A program made the translations under genes and the position numbers. This document shows positions 1 to 5,694 of a stretch of DNA of 5,699 nt, piece by piece (within the stretch, counting starts at the first letter, position 1; every line of letters begins with the position of its first letter). Source of the stretch: Bacillota bacterium. GTDB lineage: Bacteria; Bacillota; Sulfobacillia; RBS10-35. Under the pieces are notes generated by a model that was not told where the DNA came from, did not search any database, and saw only the letters and a program-made list of their open reading frames with translations. The DNA lies in NCBI GenBank assembly GCA_029960865.1, contig JASBVX010000103.1:1-5699 (forward strand), given 5' to 3'.

Positions 1-16
1 CCCAAAAATAAGGGAC

Positions 17-44
17 AAAAAGGGGCCTTGGGCCTTCAAAGGCC
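17..44 (-). terminator. Possible intrinsic terminator after the regulator gene
   Basis: Read on the minus strand, the end of the regulator gene runs through GGCCTT, a short spacer containing AAGGCC, and a second AAGGCC, followed by CC and a run of five T (plus-strand A at 17-21). The first GGCCTT can pair with either AAGGCC copy. Pairing with the distal copy puts the stem directly before the T run, as in a rho-independent terminator. The stop codon (36-38) lies inside the structure. The stem is only about 6 bp, so the call is moderate. Confidence 0.4.
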
Positions 45-722
45 GCTTTCCTGCCACAAGGGATCCAGGAGGCTGGCTTCCTCGTCCGTAAGGTGCAGGA
101 GGAAGGGAACGTGCTCCCTCACTAAGTCAGCCAGCTTTTCCGCCCACGGGTCCTCTTTCTCCTGCGCCCACATGCCGAGGACGGCCCCCATCAGGAGGAC
201 CAGGCGCGTCTTCCCTTCGGGCGCATGGGTCATGAGCCTTTGGATGGCGGTGCGGCCCTTATGCCCCAACTGGCGCACATAGGCCAGTAACAAGGCGATG
301 GACCATGCCCCTCGCTCCATAGGCGATTTGGCGTGGTCAAGTACGCGTAAGAACGTCTCCAGCACGTCTTGGAGACCTTCCTCGGATCTGGCCTGCCTGA
401 GGGTGGAGAGGACTTTGTCTCTGATGGCTCTCCATTCCCGGTGCCCCTCTTCCTCCTCCCCTCCCCCCTTGGAATCAAAAATCTGCAGGGCCTTGCTGCT
501 GGGGATGAAGGCCACGTGGGAGCGACCCACCGCACCGGGGGTGAGTGTGTAATGGCGCATCAGATACCCTAACCTTTCGAGTTCCCTAAGCACGTCATAG
601 GCCGTCCACTTGCTGACCCCGAGGGTCTTGGCAAGGGATTGGTAGTGGACCGGCAAGCGCGTTTTCCGGTAGAGCTCAACCAGATGACGCAGGAATTCTT
701 TGCGCCGTTCCGTCAGATTCAT
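36..722 (-). CDS. Winged-helix transcriptional regulator with uncharacterised C-terminal helical domain
   Basis: This is a probable DNA-binding regulator of 228 residues. The N-terminal 75 residues look like a winged helix-turn-helix: a helix at about 3-19 beginning LTERRKEFL, a second helix at about 27-33, a recognition helix at about 37-51 (SKWTAYDVLRELERLGYL spans 37-54), then a beta-wing to about residue 73. The start resembles LexA- or MarR/Lrp-type wHTH domains, but there is no LexA protease or Lrp ligand domain. A Gly/Glu-rich linker follows at 85-93, then a helical region (about 96-228) that I do not recognise. The open frame could begin 48 nt upstream, but the ATG at 722 is preferred. 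The longer start would place the first codons over a good -10/-35 promoter, whereas the 722 start has GGGAG about 10 nt ahead. It lies downstream of the efflux pump in the same orientation, so control of that pump is an obvious but unproven role. Confidence 0.75.
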   Translation of the reverse strand: MNLTERRKEFLRHLVELYRKTRLPVHYQSLAKTLGVSKWTAYDVLRELERLGYLMRHYTLTPGAVGRSHVAFIPSSKALQIFDSKGGGEEEEGHREWRAIRDKVLSTLRQARSEEGLQDVLETFLRVLDHAKSPMERGAWSIALLLAYVRQLGHKGRTAIQRLMTHAPEGKTRLVLLMGAVLGMWAQEKEDPWAEKLADLVREHVPFLLHLTDEEASLLDPLWQESGL

Positions 723-752
723 AAGCTTCTTTCTCCCGGCCCTCATGGGCTC

Positions 753-780
753 ATCATACCCAAAAACCACAAAAACGCAA
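753..780 (-). promoter_or_regulatory. Probable sigma-A promoter of the regulator gene, with internal GTTTTTG repeats
   Basis: On the minus strand, TTGCGT (775-780) and TATGAT (753-758) are separated by 16 bp, a close match to the housekeeping -35/-10 consensus. The predicted start near 745 gives a leader of roughly 24 nt that contains the GGGAG ahead of the ATG at 722. GTTTTTG occurs twice in tandem (770-776 and 761-767, 9-bp period); the first copy shares two bases with the -35 box and the second lies in the spacer. The repeats could be an operator or simply an A/T-rich spacer. Confidence 0.55.
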
Positions 781-838
781 GGCAGACCACCTCCGCCGTT
801 CCCGCGAGAGGGAGCCCGCCTACGGCCTTCTGCCCGCC

Positions 839-2335
839 CTAGCGGTTCCTTCTCCCCCGGGGAAAGAAGAGGACCGTCAAAAAGGCCACCAATGACACGG
901 CCAAAGTAAAGAGGTACACCCCCCGGGTCCCGGCCAGAAGGGCCTGGGCCAGGCTTCCTTCCATCCCGGCGGGAAGGGGCTGGGGATGGGCCACGTCCAG
1001 AAGGCGGTCCACTGCCGAAAGAGCCCCCTGGCTTCCTCCCAGGGCCTGGAGGGTGGCGGGGTCCAAGTGATTGAGGAAGAGGGAATAGAGAACCGCCCCC
1101 ATGAGGGCCAGACCCAAGGCGGAACCCACCTGACGGACAAACTGCTGGCTGGCGGTGGCCACACCGCGAAGGTGCGCCGGCGCCACGGCCTGGATCTCAA
1201 TGATGAAACTGGTGGTGGAAAGGCCCAGGCCCGCTCCCATGAGAAAAGCTCCAATGGCGAGGTAGGAGGGCGAGGTGGAAAGGCTGAGATTCATGAGCCA
1301 CAGGGAAGCGCCCGCCGTAAAGAGGGTTCCCAGGATAGCGGTCCAGCGAAAGCCCACCCGGAGACCCAGCCGGCCGCTGATGGTGCTGAAAAGAGGCCAA
1401 CCGATGGAAACGGCGGCCACCACCGTCCCCGCCAACGCAGGGGACTGCCCCAAAGATCCCACCATGACGATGGGCAGGGAAAAGCTGATGGCCACCACCA
1501 GCATGCCCATCAAAAGGCCCGCCAGGTTGGAAACCCAGATGACCCTTTCCGTGAAGAGAATCACAGGCAAAAGAGGTTCGGGAAAGCGCCTCTCCTGGAG
1601 GACGAAGAGGAGGAGGAGCACCAGGGCGAGCCCCACCAGCAGCAGGCTCGGGAAGGAACCCCAACCCCACTGGCGCCCCTGGAGGAGGAAGAGCATCAGG
1701 GAACTGACGCCGGTGGCCAGAAGGGCCGCCCCCAGGTAGTCCACCTGGCGACCGTGACGCGGTGCCTTGTCTTCGTAATAGCGCAGGAGAATGAGAAACG
1801 CCAAAAGTCCCACCGGCAGGTTGACAAAGAAGACCCACCGCCAGGAGAGGACGGTCACCAGGAAGCCCCCCAGGGCAGGGCCCACCAGGGCGCTGATGCC
1901 CCAGACGCTGCTGAAATAACCCTGCATGCGGGCCCGCTCTTCATACTCATAGATATCCCCGATGATGGTCTGGGTGACGGGCATGATGGCCCCCGCCCCC
2001 AGCCCTTGAAGGGCCCTGTAGAAGATGAGCTGGCCCATGGTTTGGGAGAAACCGCAAAGGACAGAACCCAGGAGAAAGAGGAGGATGCCTCCGAAGAGGA
2101 TCCCGCGCCTTCCCCGGATGTCGGACCATTTGCCGTAAAGGGGAACAGTGGCGGACGACACCAGGAGATAAAGGCTGGCGACCCAGGGATAGAGGGCAAA
2201 CCCCTGCAATTCCCCCACGATGGCAGGCATGGCCGTGGCCACGATGGTGCCGTCGATGGCTGCCAGGAAGAGGCTCATCATCAGTCCTGCCGTCACCCAG
2301 CGCCGGTTCGAGAAAAACCCTCCCCACGCCCGCAA
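839..2335 (-). CDS. MFS multidrug efflux transporter, DHA2 (EmrB/QacA) family, 14 TM
   Basis: This 498-residue inner-membrane drug:proton antiporter has the usual DHA2 length. The motifs are in order: D1-like AAIDGTIVATAMPAI (25-39, membrane Asp28), motif A GKWSDIRGRRGIL (68-80), motif B RALQGLGAG (107-115, with Arg107) and motif C GPALGG (152-157). SWRWVFFVNLPVG (164-176) is also typical. About 14 hydrophobic helices can be counted, with an extracytoplasmic loop (about 421-470) between helices 13 and 14, as usual for this family. The start is TTG: CTGGAG lies 7 nt upstream and an in-frame TAA just beyond it excludes a longer start. The substrate cannot be read from the sequence. No EmrA-type membrane-fusion partner is seen nearby, which fits a single-membrane pump. 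The stop lies 116 bp before the regulator gene on the same strand. Confidence 0.92.
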   Translation of the reverse strand: MRAWGGFFSNRRWVTAGLMMSLFLAAIDGTIVATAMPAIVGELQGFALYPWVASLYLLVSSATVPLYGKWSDIRGRRGILFGGILLFLLGSVLCGFSQTMGQLIFYRALQGLGAGAIMPVTQTIIGDIYEYEERARMQGYFSSVWGISALVGPALGGFLVTVLSWRWVFFVNLPVGLLAFLILLRYYEDKAPRHGRQVDYLGAALLATGVSSLMLFLLQGRQWGWGSFPSLLLVGLALVLLLLFVLQERRFPEPLLPVILFTERVIWVSNLAGLLMGMLVVAISFSLPIVMVGSLGQSPALAGTVVAAVSIGWPLFSTISGRLGLRVGFRWTAILGTLFTAGASLWLMNLSLSTSPSYLAIGAFLMGAGLGLSTTSFIIEIQAVAPAHLRGVATASQQFVRQVGSALGLALMGAVLYSLFLNHLDPATLQALGGSQGALSAVDRLLDVAHPQPLPAGMEGSLAQALLAGTRGVYLFTLAVSLVAFLTVLFFPRGRRNR

Positions 2336-2342
2336 AAAGGGA

Positions 2343-2346
2343 CTCC
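2343..2346 (-). promoter_or_regulatory. Ribosome binding site that fixes the TTG start of the MFS gene
   Basis: GGAG on the minus strand (within CTGGAG) sits 7 nt before the TTG at 2335. An in-frame TAA lies a few codons further upstream. Together they support TTG initiation over the internal GTG 13 codons later, which has no comparable site. Confidence 0.6.
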
Positions 2347-2404
2347 AGTCTCTTTACCTAAGGACCGTTGGCCTCTTTGGCGTCCTCCTCGGCGCCGCTA
2401 CACT

Positions 2405-2410
2405 AAGGGG
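2405..2410 (+). promoter_or_regulatory. Ribosome binding site of the CpaE-like gene
   Basis: AAGGGG lies 4 nt ahead of the ATG at 2415. The spacing is short but usable. It supports this ATG over extension into the open frame upstream, which is antisense to the MFS gene. Confidence 0.45.
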
Positions 2411-2414
2411 CACC

Positions 2415-3590
2415 ATGGAGAAGCATACGGTAAGAGCCGCCGTTCTCGCTACCCGTCCCCAGGCTTCCGCCCAGCTGGGAGATGTGATCCAGCGTCTTTT
2501 GCCGGGAAGCGAAATCATCCGAGGGGAGGACTTCCCCCCGTCCGCGGGGGATCTCCAGCTGATCCTGGTGGAAAAGGATCTCTTCCTTGCCCGCGCTCCT
2601 TTCCCCTCGCCTGCCCCGGTGGTGGTCTTCGGAGATGAAGTTTCCCCTGAAGTCCTGCGGCAGGCCATGATGCGAGGGGCCAGCGATTACCTCACCTGGC
2701 CCGTCAGCCTGCCCGATCTTCGCCAGGCGCTTTCCGACCTGAATCTTCTTCCCAAGGAAGAAGCCGGCCACCCGGGGTTCCTCTTCTTTGCCGGCATTAA
2801 AGGGGGCGTGGGGAAGAGCTTTTTGGCCCTCAACACCGCCATCCTGGCAGGGCGCCTAAGGGGGGAGCCAACCCTTCTCCTGGACCTGGATCTGGACGGG
2901 GGGAGCCTCCACCACTACCTCAAGCTGCCTGCCGCTACGACATTGAAGGACCTTTTGCAGGGCCCCAAGACGCCCCAGCCGCCTGAGCTCCTCCAAGAGG
3001 CCGCCCAGAAGGTGCCGGGGCTCCCGTTGGCCCTCTACCCCTCCCCGGAGATCCTGGGCCTTTGGGAAACTCAAGAGGATCATCGGCTGCTCTGGGTACT
3101 GGAACAGCTGCAAGCGGCCTTCCCCAGGGGCATCGTGGATCTTCCCGCAATTTGGGACAACCGCACGGCCGCCCTCCTGCACGATGCCGCGAAGATTGTC
3201 CTGGTCTTCCCCGCGGCCGCCTCCTCCCTCCCCCTGGCTGCCCGCTGGCTGCGGCGCCTGAGGGAGGAAGGGCTGGGAGAGCGGGTCTTTCTTGTGGCCA
3301 ATCGCCATCAACCCGACATGCGTCTCACCCCCCGGGCCATGGCCGAAGCTCTAGGGAGGCGGATCGACATCCAGCTTCCCTACGACGGGGAAGCCCTCCC
3401 CTCCCTGGAGCAAGGCCGCCCTTTGGCAGGGCGCCGCCAGTTGCCAGCCCTGGTGCAAAACCTCAGACCCCTGGTGGAATGGGCCTGGCCCCAGCTAGGG
3501 GCAGCAAAGGCGGAAAGGAGGGTCAAGGATGTCCCAGCTATCCCTGGAGATCTTGAACCGAACCTTCACCCGCACGCTCCGCGGGTATGA
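2415..3590 (+). CDS. CpaE/MinD-like ATPase with degenerate receiver domain
   Basis: This 391-residue SIMIBI-class ParA/MinD-fold ATPase is laid out like CpaE (TadZ), the polar localisation factor of Flp/Tad pili. Residues about 7-115 form a receiver-like domain: a beta strand DLQLILVEKD (46-55), then VVVFGDE and a GASDYLTWPVS segment (88-98). It lacks the acidic pair, has Glu53 where the phosphoacceptor Asp is expected and Trp95 where the conserved Lys is expected. The ATPase domain has a deviant Walker A, GIKGGVGKS (127-135, signature Lys129, P-loop Lys134). It also has Walker A' LLLDLDLDGG (Asp157, Asp159), Walker B GIVDLP (239-244, Asp242) and a CpaE-like PYDGEALPSLEQGRPL segment (322-337). 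The ATPase therefore looks competent and the receiver looks non-phosphorylatable. The last 20 or so residues overlap the divIVA start. No pilus genes are visible in the window, so a pilus role is not supported here; MinD-like positioning with DivIVA is an alternative. Confidence 0.85.
   Translation: MEKHTVRAAVLATRPQASAQLGDVIQRLLPGSEIIRGEDFPPSAGDLQLILVEKDLFLARAPFPSPAPVVVFGDEVSPEVLRQAMMRGASDYLTWPVSLPDLRQALSDLNLLPKEEAGHPGFLFFAGIKGGVGKSFLALNTAILAGRLRGEPTLLLDLDLDGGSLHHYLKLPAATTLKDLLQGPKTPQPPELLQEAAQKVPGLPLALYPSPEILGLWETQEDHRLLWVLEQLQAAFPRGIVDLPAIWDNRTAALLHDAAKIVLVFPAAASSLPLAARWLRRLREEGLGERVFLVANRHQPDMRLTPRAMAEALGRRIDIQLPYDGEALPSLEQGRPLAGRRQLPALVQNLRPLVEWAWPQLGAAKAERRVKDVPAIPGDLEPNLHPHAPRV
3516..3521 (+). 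promoter_or_regulatory. Strong internal ribosome binding site for the DivIVA-domain gene
   Basis: AGGAGG, 7 nt before the ATG at 3529, is a near-perfect Shine-Dalgarno placed inside the 3' end of the CpaE-like gene. It shows that the 62-nt overlap is a genuine start and not a mis-called one. Confidence 0.8.
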
Positions 3591-4083
3591 CCCCGAAGAA
3601 GTGGATCGCTTTCTGGAGGAGCTGGCCCGCCGCTGGGATGAGGAGGTAGCCCGCCTGAAAACCCAGGTGGAGATGCCCCACCCCAAGACGGAAGAGCTGG
3701 AGAAGGAACTGGCCCAGTACCGGGCCATGGAGAAAGAGCTGGCCCAGGCCATCGTGGCCACTCGCAAAGAAGCGGCCGCCACCTTAGCCAGCGCCGAGGC
3801 CAAAGCAGCGGACATGCTGCAGGAAGCCCAGCAAAGGCGGGAAGAGATCCTGCGCCAGGCTCAGGAGGAAGGCCAGGCGGAAAAAGAGCGGCTCTTGCAG
3901 AGCTTGGAACGCCTGGAAAGCCGCCGCCAGGCCTTGGAAGAGCAGCTGCGCCTCATGGAAGACCAAGCCGAGAAAGCCCTCCATCAGTGGCAGGCCATCG
4001 AGGAAGCCTGGCGCCTGGCCCAGGAAGCCCTCCAGTCCCTCCAGCCCTTTTTGCCGGCACAGCTATCCAAGCCCTCCACATAA
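3529..4083 (+). CDS. DivIVA-domain coiled-coil protein
   Basis: This 184-residue cytoplasmic scaffold of the DivIVA/GpsB family binds curved membrane at poles and septa. The N-terminal domain aligns without gaps to my recollection of Bacillus subtilis DivIVA: LEILNRTFTRTLRGYDPEEV (6-25) carries the RGYD core. Arg18 is kept, and the membrane-inserting Phe17 is replaced by Leu17, a conservative hydrophobic change. A first coiled coil runs to about 45 and a linker with prolines (50-53) follows. A long Glu/Gln/Ala-rich coiled coil then runs from about 55 to 170, ending in a short Pro-containing tail. It is slightly longer than the B. subtilis protein (164). Its start lies 62 nt inside the CpaE-like gene, with a strong AGGAGG, implying co-transcription and probably coupled translation. 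It is not in the usual sepF/ylmG/ileS setting, so it may be a paralogue and not the main division DivIVA. The symbol is therefore withheld. Confidence 0.88.
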   Translation: MSQLSLEILNRTFTRTLRGYDPEEVDRFLEELARRWDEEVARLKTQVEMPHPKTEELEKELAQYRAMEKELAQAIVATRKEAAATLASAEAKAADMLQEAQQRREEILRQAQEEGQAEKERLLQSLERLESRRQALEEQLRLMEDQAEKALHQWQAIEEAWRLAQEALQSLQPFLPAQLSKPST

Positions 4084-4093
4084 ACCGTGGCCG

Positions 4094-4098
4094 GGAGG
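4094..4098 (+). promoter_or_regulatory. Ribosome binding site of the small membrane protein gene
   Basis: GGAGG, 8 nt before the ATG at 4107, lies in the 23-nt gap after the divIVA stop. It supports the short start over an in-frame ATG at 3987, which is embedded in divIVA and has no such site. Confidence 0.7.
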
Positions 4099-4106
4099 AC
4101 CCGGCG

Positions 4107-4412
4107 ATGTTCCGGAGAGGTTGGGGACGGCAGGGTTCCCATCCCCTGGTGTTTTACGTGGCCTTTCTCGCGATCCTGGCCTTCATGGCCGGGCATTGGG
4201 TCTTTGCCCGGGCGGTGGAGATCTACACCGGCTCCATCCTCATCATCAGCTTTCCGGGGGTAGCCGCCCCCGACCTCGCCCAGCGGATCCTGGAAATCCT
4301 CCGCTGGGCGGGCTTCTTGAGCATCGCCACAGGCGCCTTAGTCATGGCAGGGGGCCTGGCCCTCTACTGGGCAGCCCGCTCCTACCTTCAGAAGGCCGGG
4401 CGCCTTTTCTAG
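4107..4412 (+). CDS. Small two-helix membrane protein of unknown function
   Basis: I do not recognise a family for this 101-residue protein. It begins with a basic stretch (MFRRGWGRQG). A hydrophobic helix follows at about 13-34 (PLVFYVAFLAILAFMAGHWV lies within it) and a second at about 69-90, ending in a basic tail RSYLQKAGRLF. By the positive-inside rule both ends are cytoplasmic, with an outside loop of about 35 residues (35-68). The loop contains a moderately hydrophobic stretch, TGSILIISFPGVAA (41-54), that could be re-entrant. The gene follows divIVA by 23 nt with its own GGAGG site, so it is the third gene of that operon. A membrane anchor or partner for the DivIVA/CpaE pair is plausible, loosely analogous to MinJ, but there is no sequence similarity I can claim. 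A longer start at 3987 would overlap divIVA and is rejected. Confidence 0.75.
   Translation: MFRRGWGRQGSHPLVFYVAFLAILAFMAGHWVFARAVEIYTGSILIISFPGVAAPDLAQRILEILRWAGFLSIATGALVMAGGLALYWAARSYLQKAGRLF
4392..4408 (+). terminator. Weak hairpin at the convergent gene ends, possible terminator
   Basis: AAGGC (4392-4396) and GCCTT (4402-4406) can form a 5-bp stem with a CGGGC loop, and T residues continue to 4408. It lies in the last codons of the small membrane protein gene. On the opposite strand the same stem lies just after the stop of the glutamate dehydrogenase, but with a poor T run. It is the only terminator-like element seen between these convergent genes, and it is weak. Confidence 0.3.
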
Positions 4413-4413
4413 G

Positions 4414-5694
4414 TCAGGGAAGGGGAGGAATCATCCCCCGGGCCGCCATGGCCAGGGCCAGCTGCCTCACCGCCACCAGGTAGGCTGCCTGGCGCATATC
4501 GGTCTGCATCTCGCGGTGCATGGCAAAGACTTTAGCGAAGGCGTTCTTCATCTGGCGGGCCAGCCGCTGGTTGATCTCTTCTTCCCCCCAGTAGTACTGG
4601 CTCAGGTTTTGCACCCACTCGAAGTAGGAGACCGTGACCCCGCCCGAGTTGCAAAGGATGTCGGGAATCACGAAGATGCCTTTTTCCCGCAGGACGGCGT
4701 CGCCGTCAGGGGTGGTGGGCCCGTTGGCCGCTTCCGCCACGATGCGGCAGCGCATCCCTTGGGCTGTGTCGGCATCGATCTGATTCTCCAGGGCTGCCGG
4801 TACCACCACGTCCACGTCCAGCTGGAAGAGCTCCTTGGTGGTGATGGGCGCCCCTTGGGGAAAGCCGGCAATGCTCCCCCGATGGGCCGCATGCTCCAGG
4901 AGGGAAGGAATGTCCAGCCCTTCCGGATCGTAAAGGCCGGCTTCGATGTCCACCACCGCCACCACCTTGACGCCCATGGCGTGGAGGAGGCGAGCGGTGT
5001 GGCCGCCCACATTCCCGAACCCCTGGATGGCCACCGAGGCGTTACGAAGCTTCAACCCCAGGTGCTGGGCCGCCTCGTTGATGCAAAGGACCACGCCTCG
5101 GCCCGTAGCTTCCCCGCGCCCGAAAGAACCTCCCAGAATTAAAGGCTTTCCCGTGAAGACACCGGGATCGTTCCGCCGTACCACCCGCTCATACTCGTCC
5201 ATCATCCAACCCATGATCCGCTCGTTGGTCCCCACATCCGGGGCCGGAATGTCCACGTGGGGTCCCAAGTATTCTGCCAGACCCCGCACATATCCCCGGG
5301 CCAGCTCCTCCAGCTCCCGCAGGGAAAGCTGGCGGGGATCCACCACGATGCCCCCCTTAGCGCCGCCGTAGGGGAGGCCCGTCACCGCCGTCTTGAAGGA
5401 CATCCACATGGAAAGGGCCTTTACCTCGTCGGCCGTCACCGCCGGGTGGAAGCGAATGCCCCCTTTGGCGGGCCCCAGGACATGGGTGTGCTGGGCCCGG
5501 TAGCCGGTGAATACCTGGAGCCGGCCGTCGTCCCGGCGGATGGGAATATTGACTTCCACGAAGCGATGGGGGTAGCTCAAAAGCTCATAGACATCATGGG
5601 GAAGGTTCAGCCTCTCCACGGCATCCTTCAAAAGGGCCTGCACGATGCGATAGGGGTTGCGTTCTTTTGTCACCGCCTGATCTTCAGGCTGCAC
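4414..5694 (-). CDS. gdhA: Glutamate dehydrogenase (Glu/Leu/Phe/Val dehydrogenase family)
   Basis: This cytosolic, probably hexameric enzyme interconverts L-glutamate with 2-oxoglutarate and ammonium using NAD(P). It links nitrogen assimilation or amino-acid catabolism to the TCA cycle. At 426 residues it matches the usual length. The active site is intact: GPAKGGIRFHP (74-84, Lys77), Lys101, PYGGAKGG with the catalytic Lys113 (108-115), and PAPDVGTN with Asp153 (150-157). All four sit at a constant offset of 12 from Clostridium symbiosum numbering as I recall it (89, 113, 125, 165). The Rossmann motif GFGNVG is at 225-230. CNSGGVTVSYFEWVQN (348-363, Ser356) is typical of true GDH and argues against leucine or phenylalanine dehydrogenase. 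Asp249 at the end of the second Rossmann strand suggests, but does not prove, NAD preference. Initiation could be GTG at 5694 or GTG at 5673. The frame is open to the window edge and no ribosome binding site is visible for the first, so a start outside the window is possible. Confidence 0.94.
   Translation of the reverse strand: MQPEDQAVTKERNPYRIVQALLKDAVERLNLPHDVYELLSYPHRFVEVNIPIRRDDGRLQVFTGYRAQHTHVLGPAKGGIRFHPAVTADEVKALSMWMSFKTAVTGLPYGGAKGGIVVDPRQLSLRELEELARGYVRGLAEYLGPHVDIPAPDVGTNERIMGWMMDEYERVVRRNDPGVFTGKPLILGGSFGRGEATGRGVVLCINEAAQHLGLKLRNASVAIQGFGNVGGHTARLLHAMGVKVVAVVDIEAGLYDPEGLDIPSLLEHAAHRGSIAGFPQGAPITTKELFQLDVDVVVPAALENQIDADTAQGMRCRIVAEAANGPTTPDGDAVLREKGIFVIPDILCNSGGVTVSYFEWVQNLSQYYWGEEEINQRLARQMKNAFAKVFAMHREMQTDMRQAAYLVAVRQLALAMAARGMIPPLP

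Larger units (their letters stand above)
2336..2414. other. Divergent intergenic region between the MFS gene and the CpaE-like operon
   Basis: This 79-bp gap must hold the promoters for both directions unless they lie inside genes. For the plus strand the best pair I see is TTGGCG (2377-2382), 16 bp, TACACT (2399-2404). That would start RNA at about 2411, almost leaderless, so it is weak. No convincing minus-strand sigma-A pair is visible. The hexamer CTAAGG occurs twice (2358-2363 and 2403-2408) in direct orientation, 45 bp apart; its meaning is unknown. Confidence 0.4.

Noticed and set aside
723..770. Sixteen-residue extension at the start of the regulator
   Set aside because: It would be translated from DNA that overlaps the -10 box of the probable promoter. 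The ATG at 722 has a GGGAG sequence ahead of it and begins directly at the first helix.
2376..2404. Plus-strand promoter TTGGCG-16-TACACT as a firm call
   Set aside because: RNA would begin at about 2411, downstream of the AAGGGG site and only 4 nt before the ATG, so the two signals contradict each other. It is kept only as a note in the intergenic entry.
2220..2414. N-terminal extension of the CpaE-like gene to an ATG at 2220
   Set aside because: The extra 65 codons mostly lie antisense to the start of the MFS gene and resemble no domain. The ATG at 2415 has AAGGGG ahead of it and begins the receiver-like fold at the expected distance.
986..2638. 550-codon plus-strand open frame opposite the MFS gene
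   Set aside because: Its translation is a low-complexity mix rich in Gly, His, Glu, Gln and Pro, typical of the antisense of a GC-rich membrane-protein gene. The minus strand encodes a full DHA2 transporter with all its motifs.
3987..4106. Longer start for the small membrane protein, inside divIVA
   Set aside because: The added 40 residues are Pro/Gly-rich shadow sequence of divIVA without a ribosome binding site. The ATG at 4107 has GGAGG 8 nt upstream.
4421..4438. GGGGA...TCCCC inverted repeat near the end of glutamate dehydrogenase as a terminator
   Set aside because: It is a 5-bp stem inside coding sequence with no T run on either strand. It is probably chance in GC-rich DNA.
4516..5142. 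208-codon plus-strand open frame opposite glutamate dehydrogenase
   Set aside because: It is antisense to highly conserved active-site and Rossmann segments of the dehydrogenase, has no plausible ribosome binding site that I could see, and its translation shows no domain.
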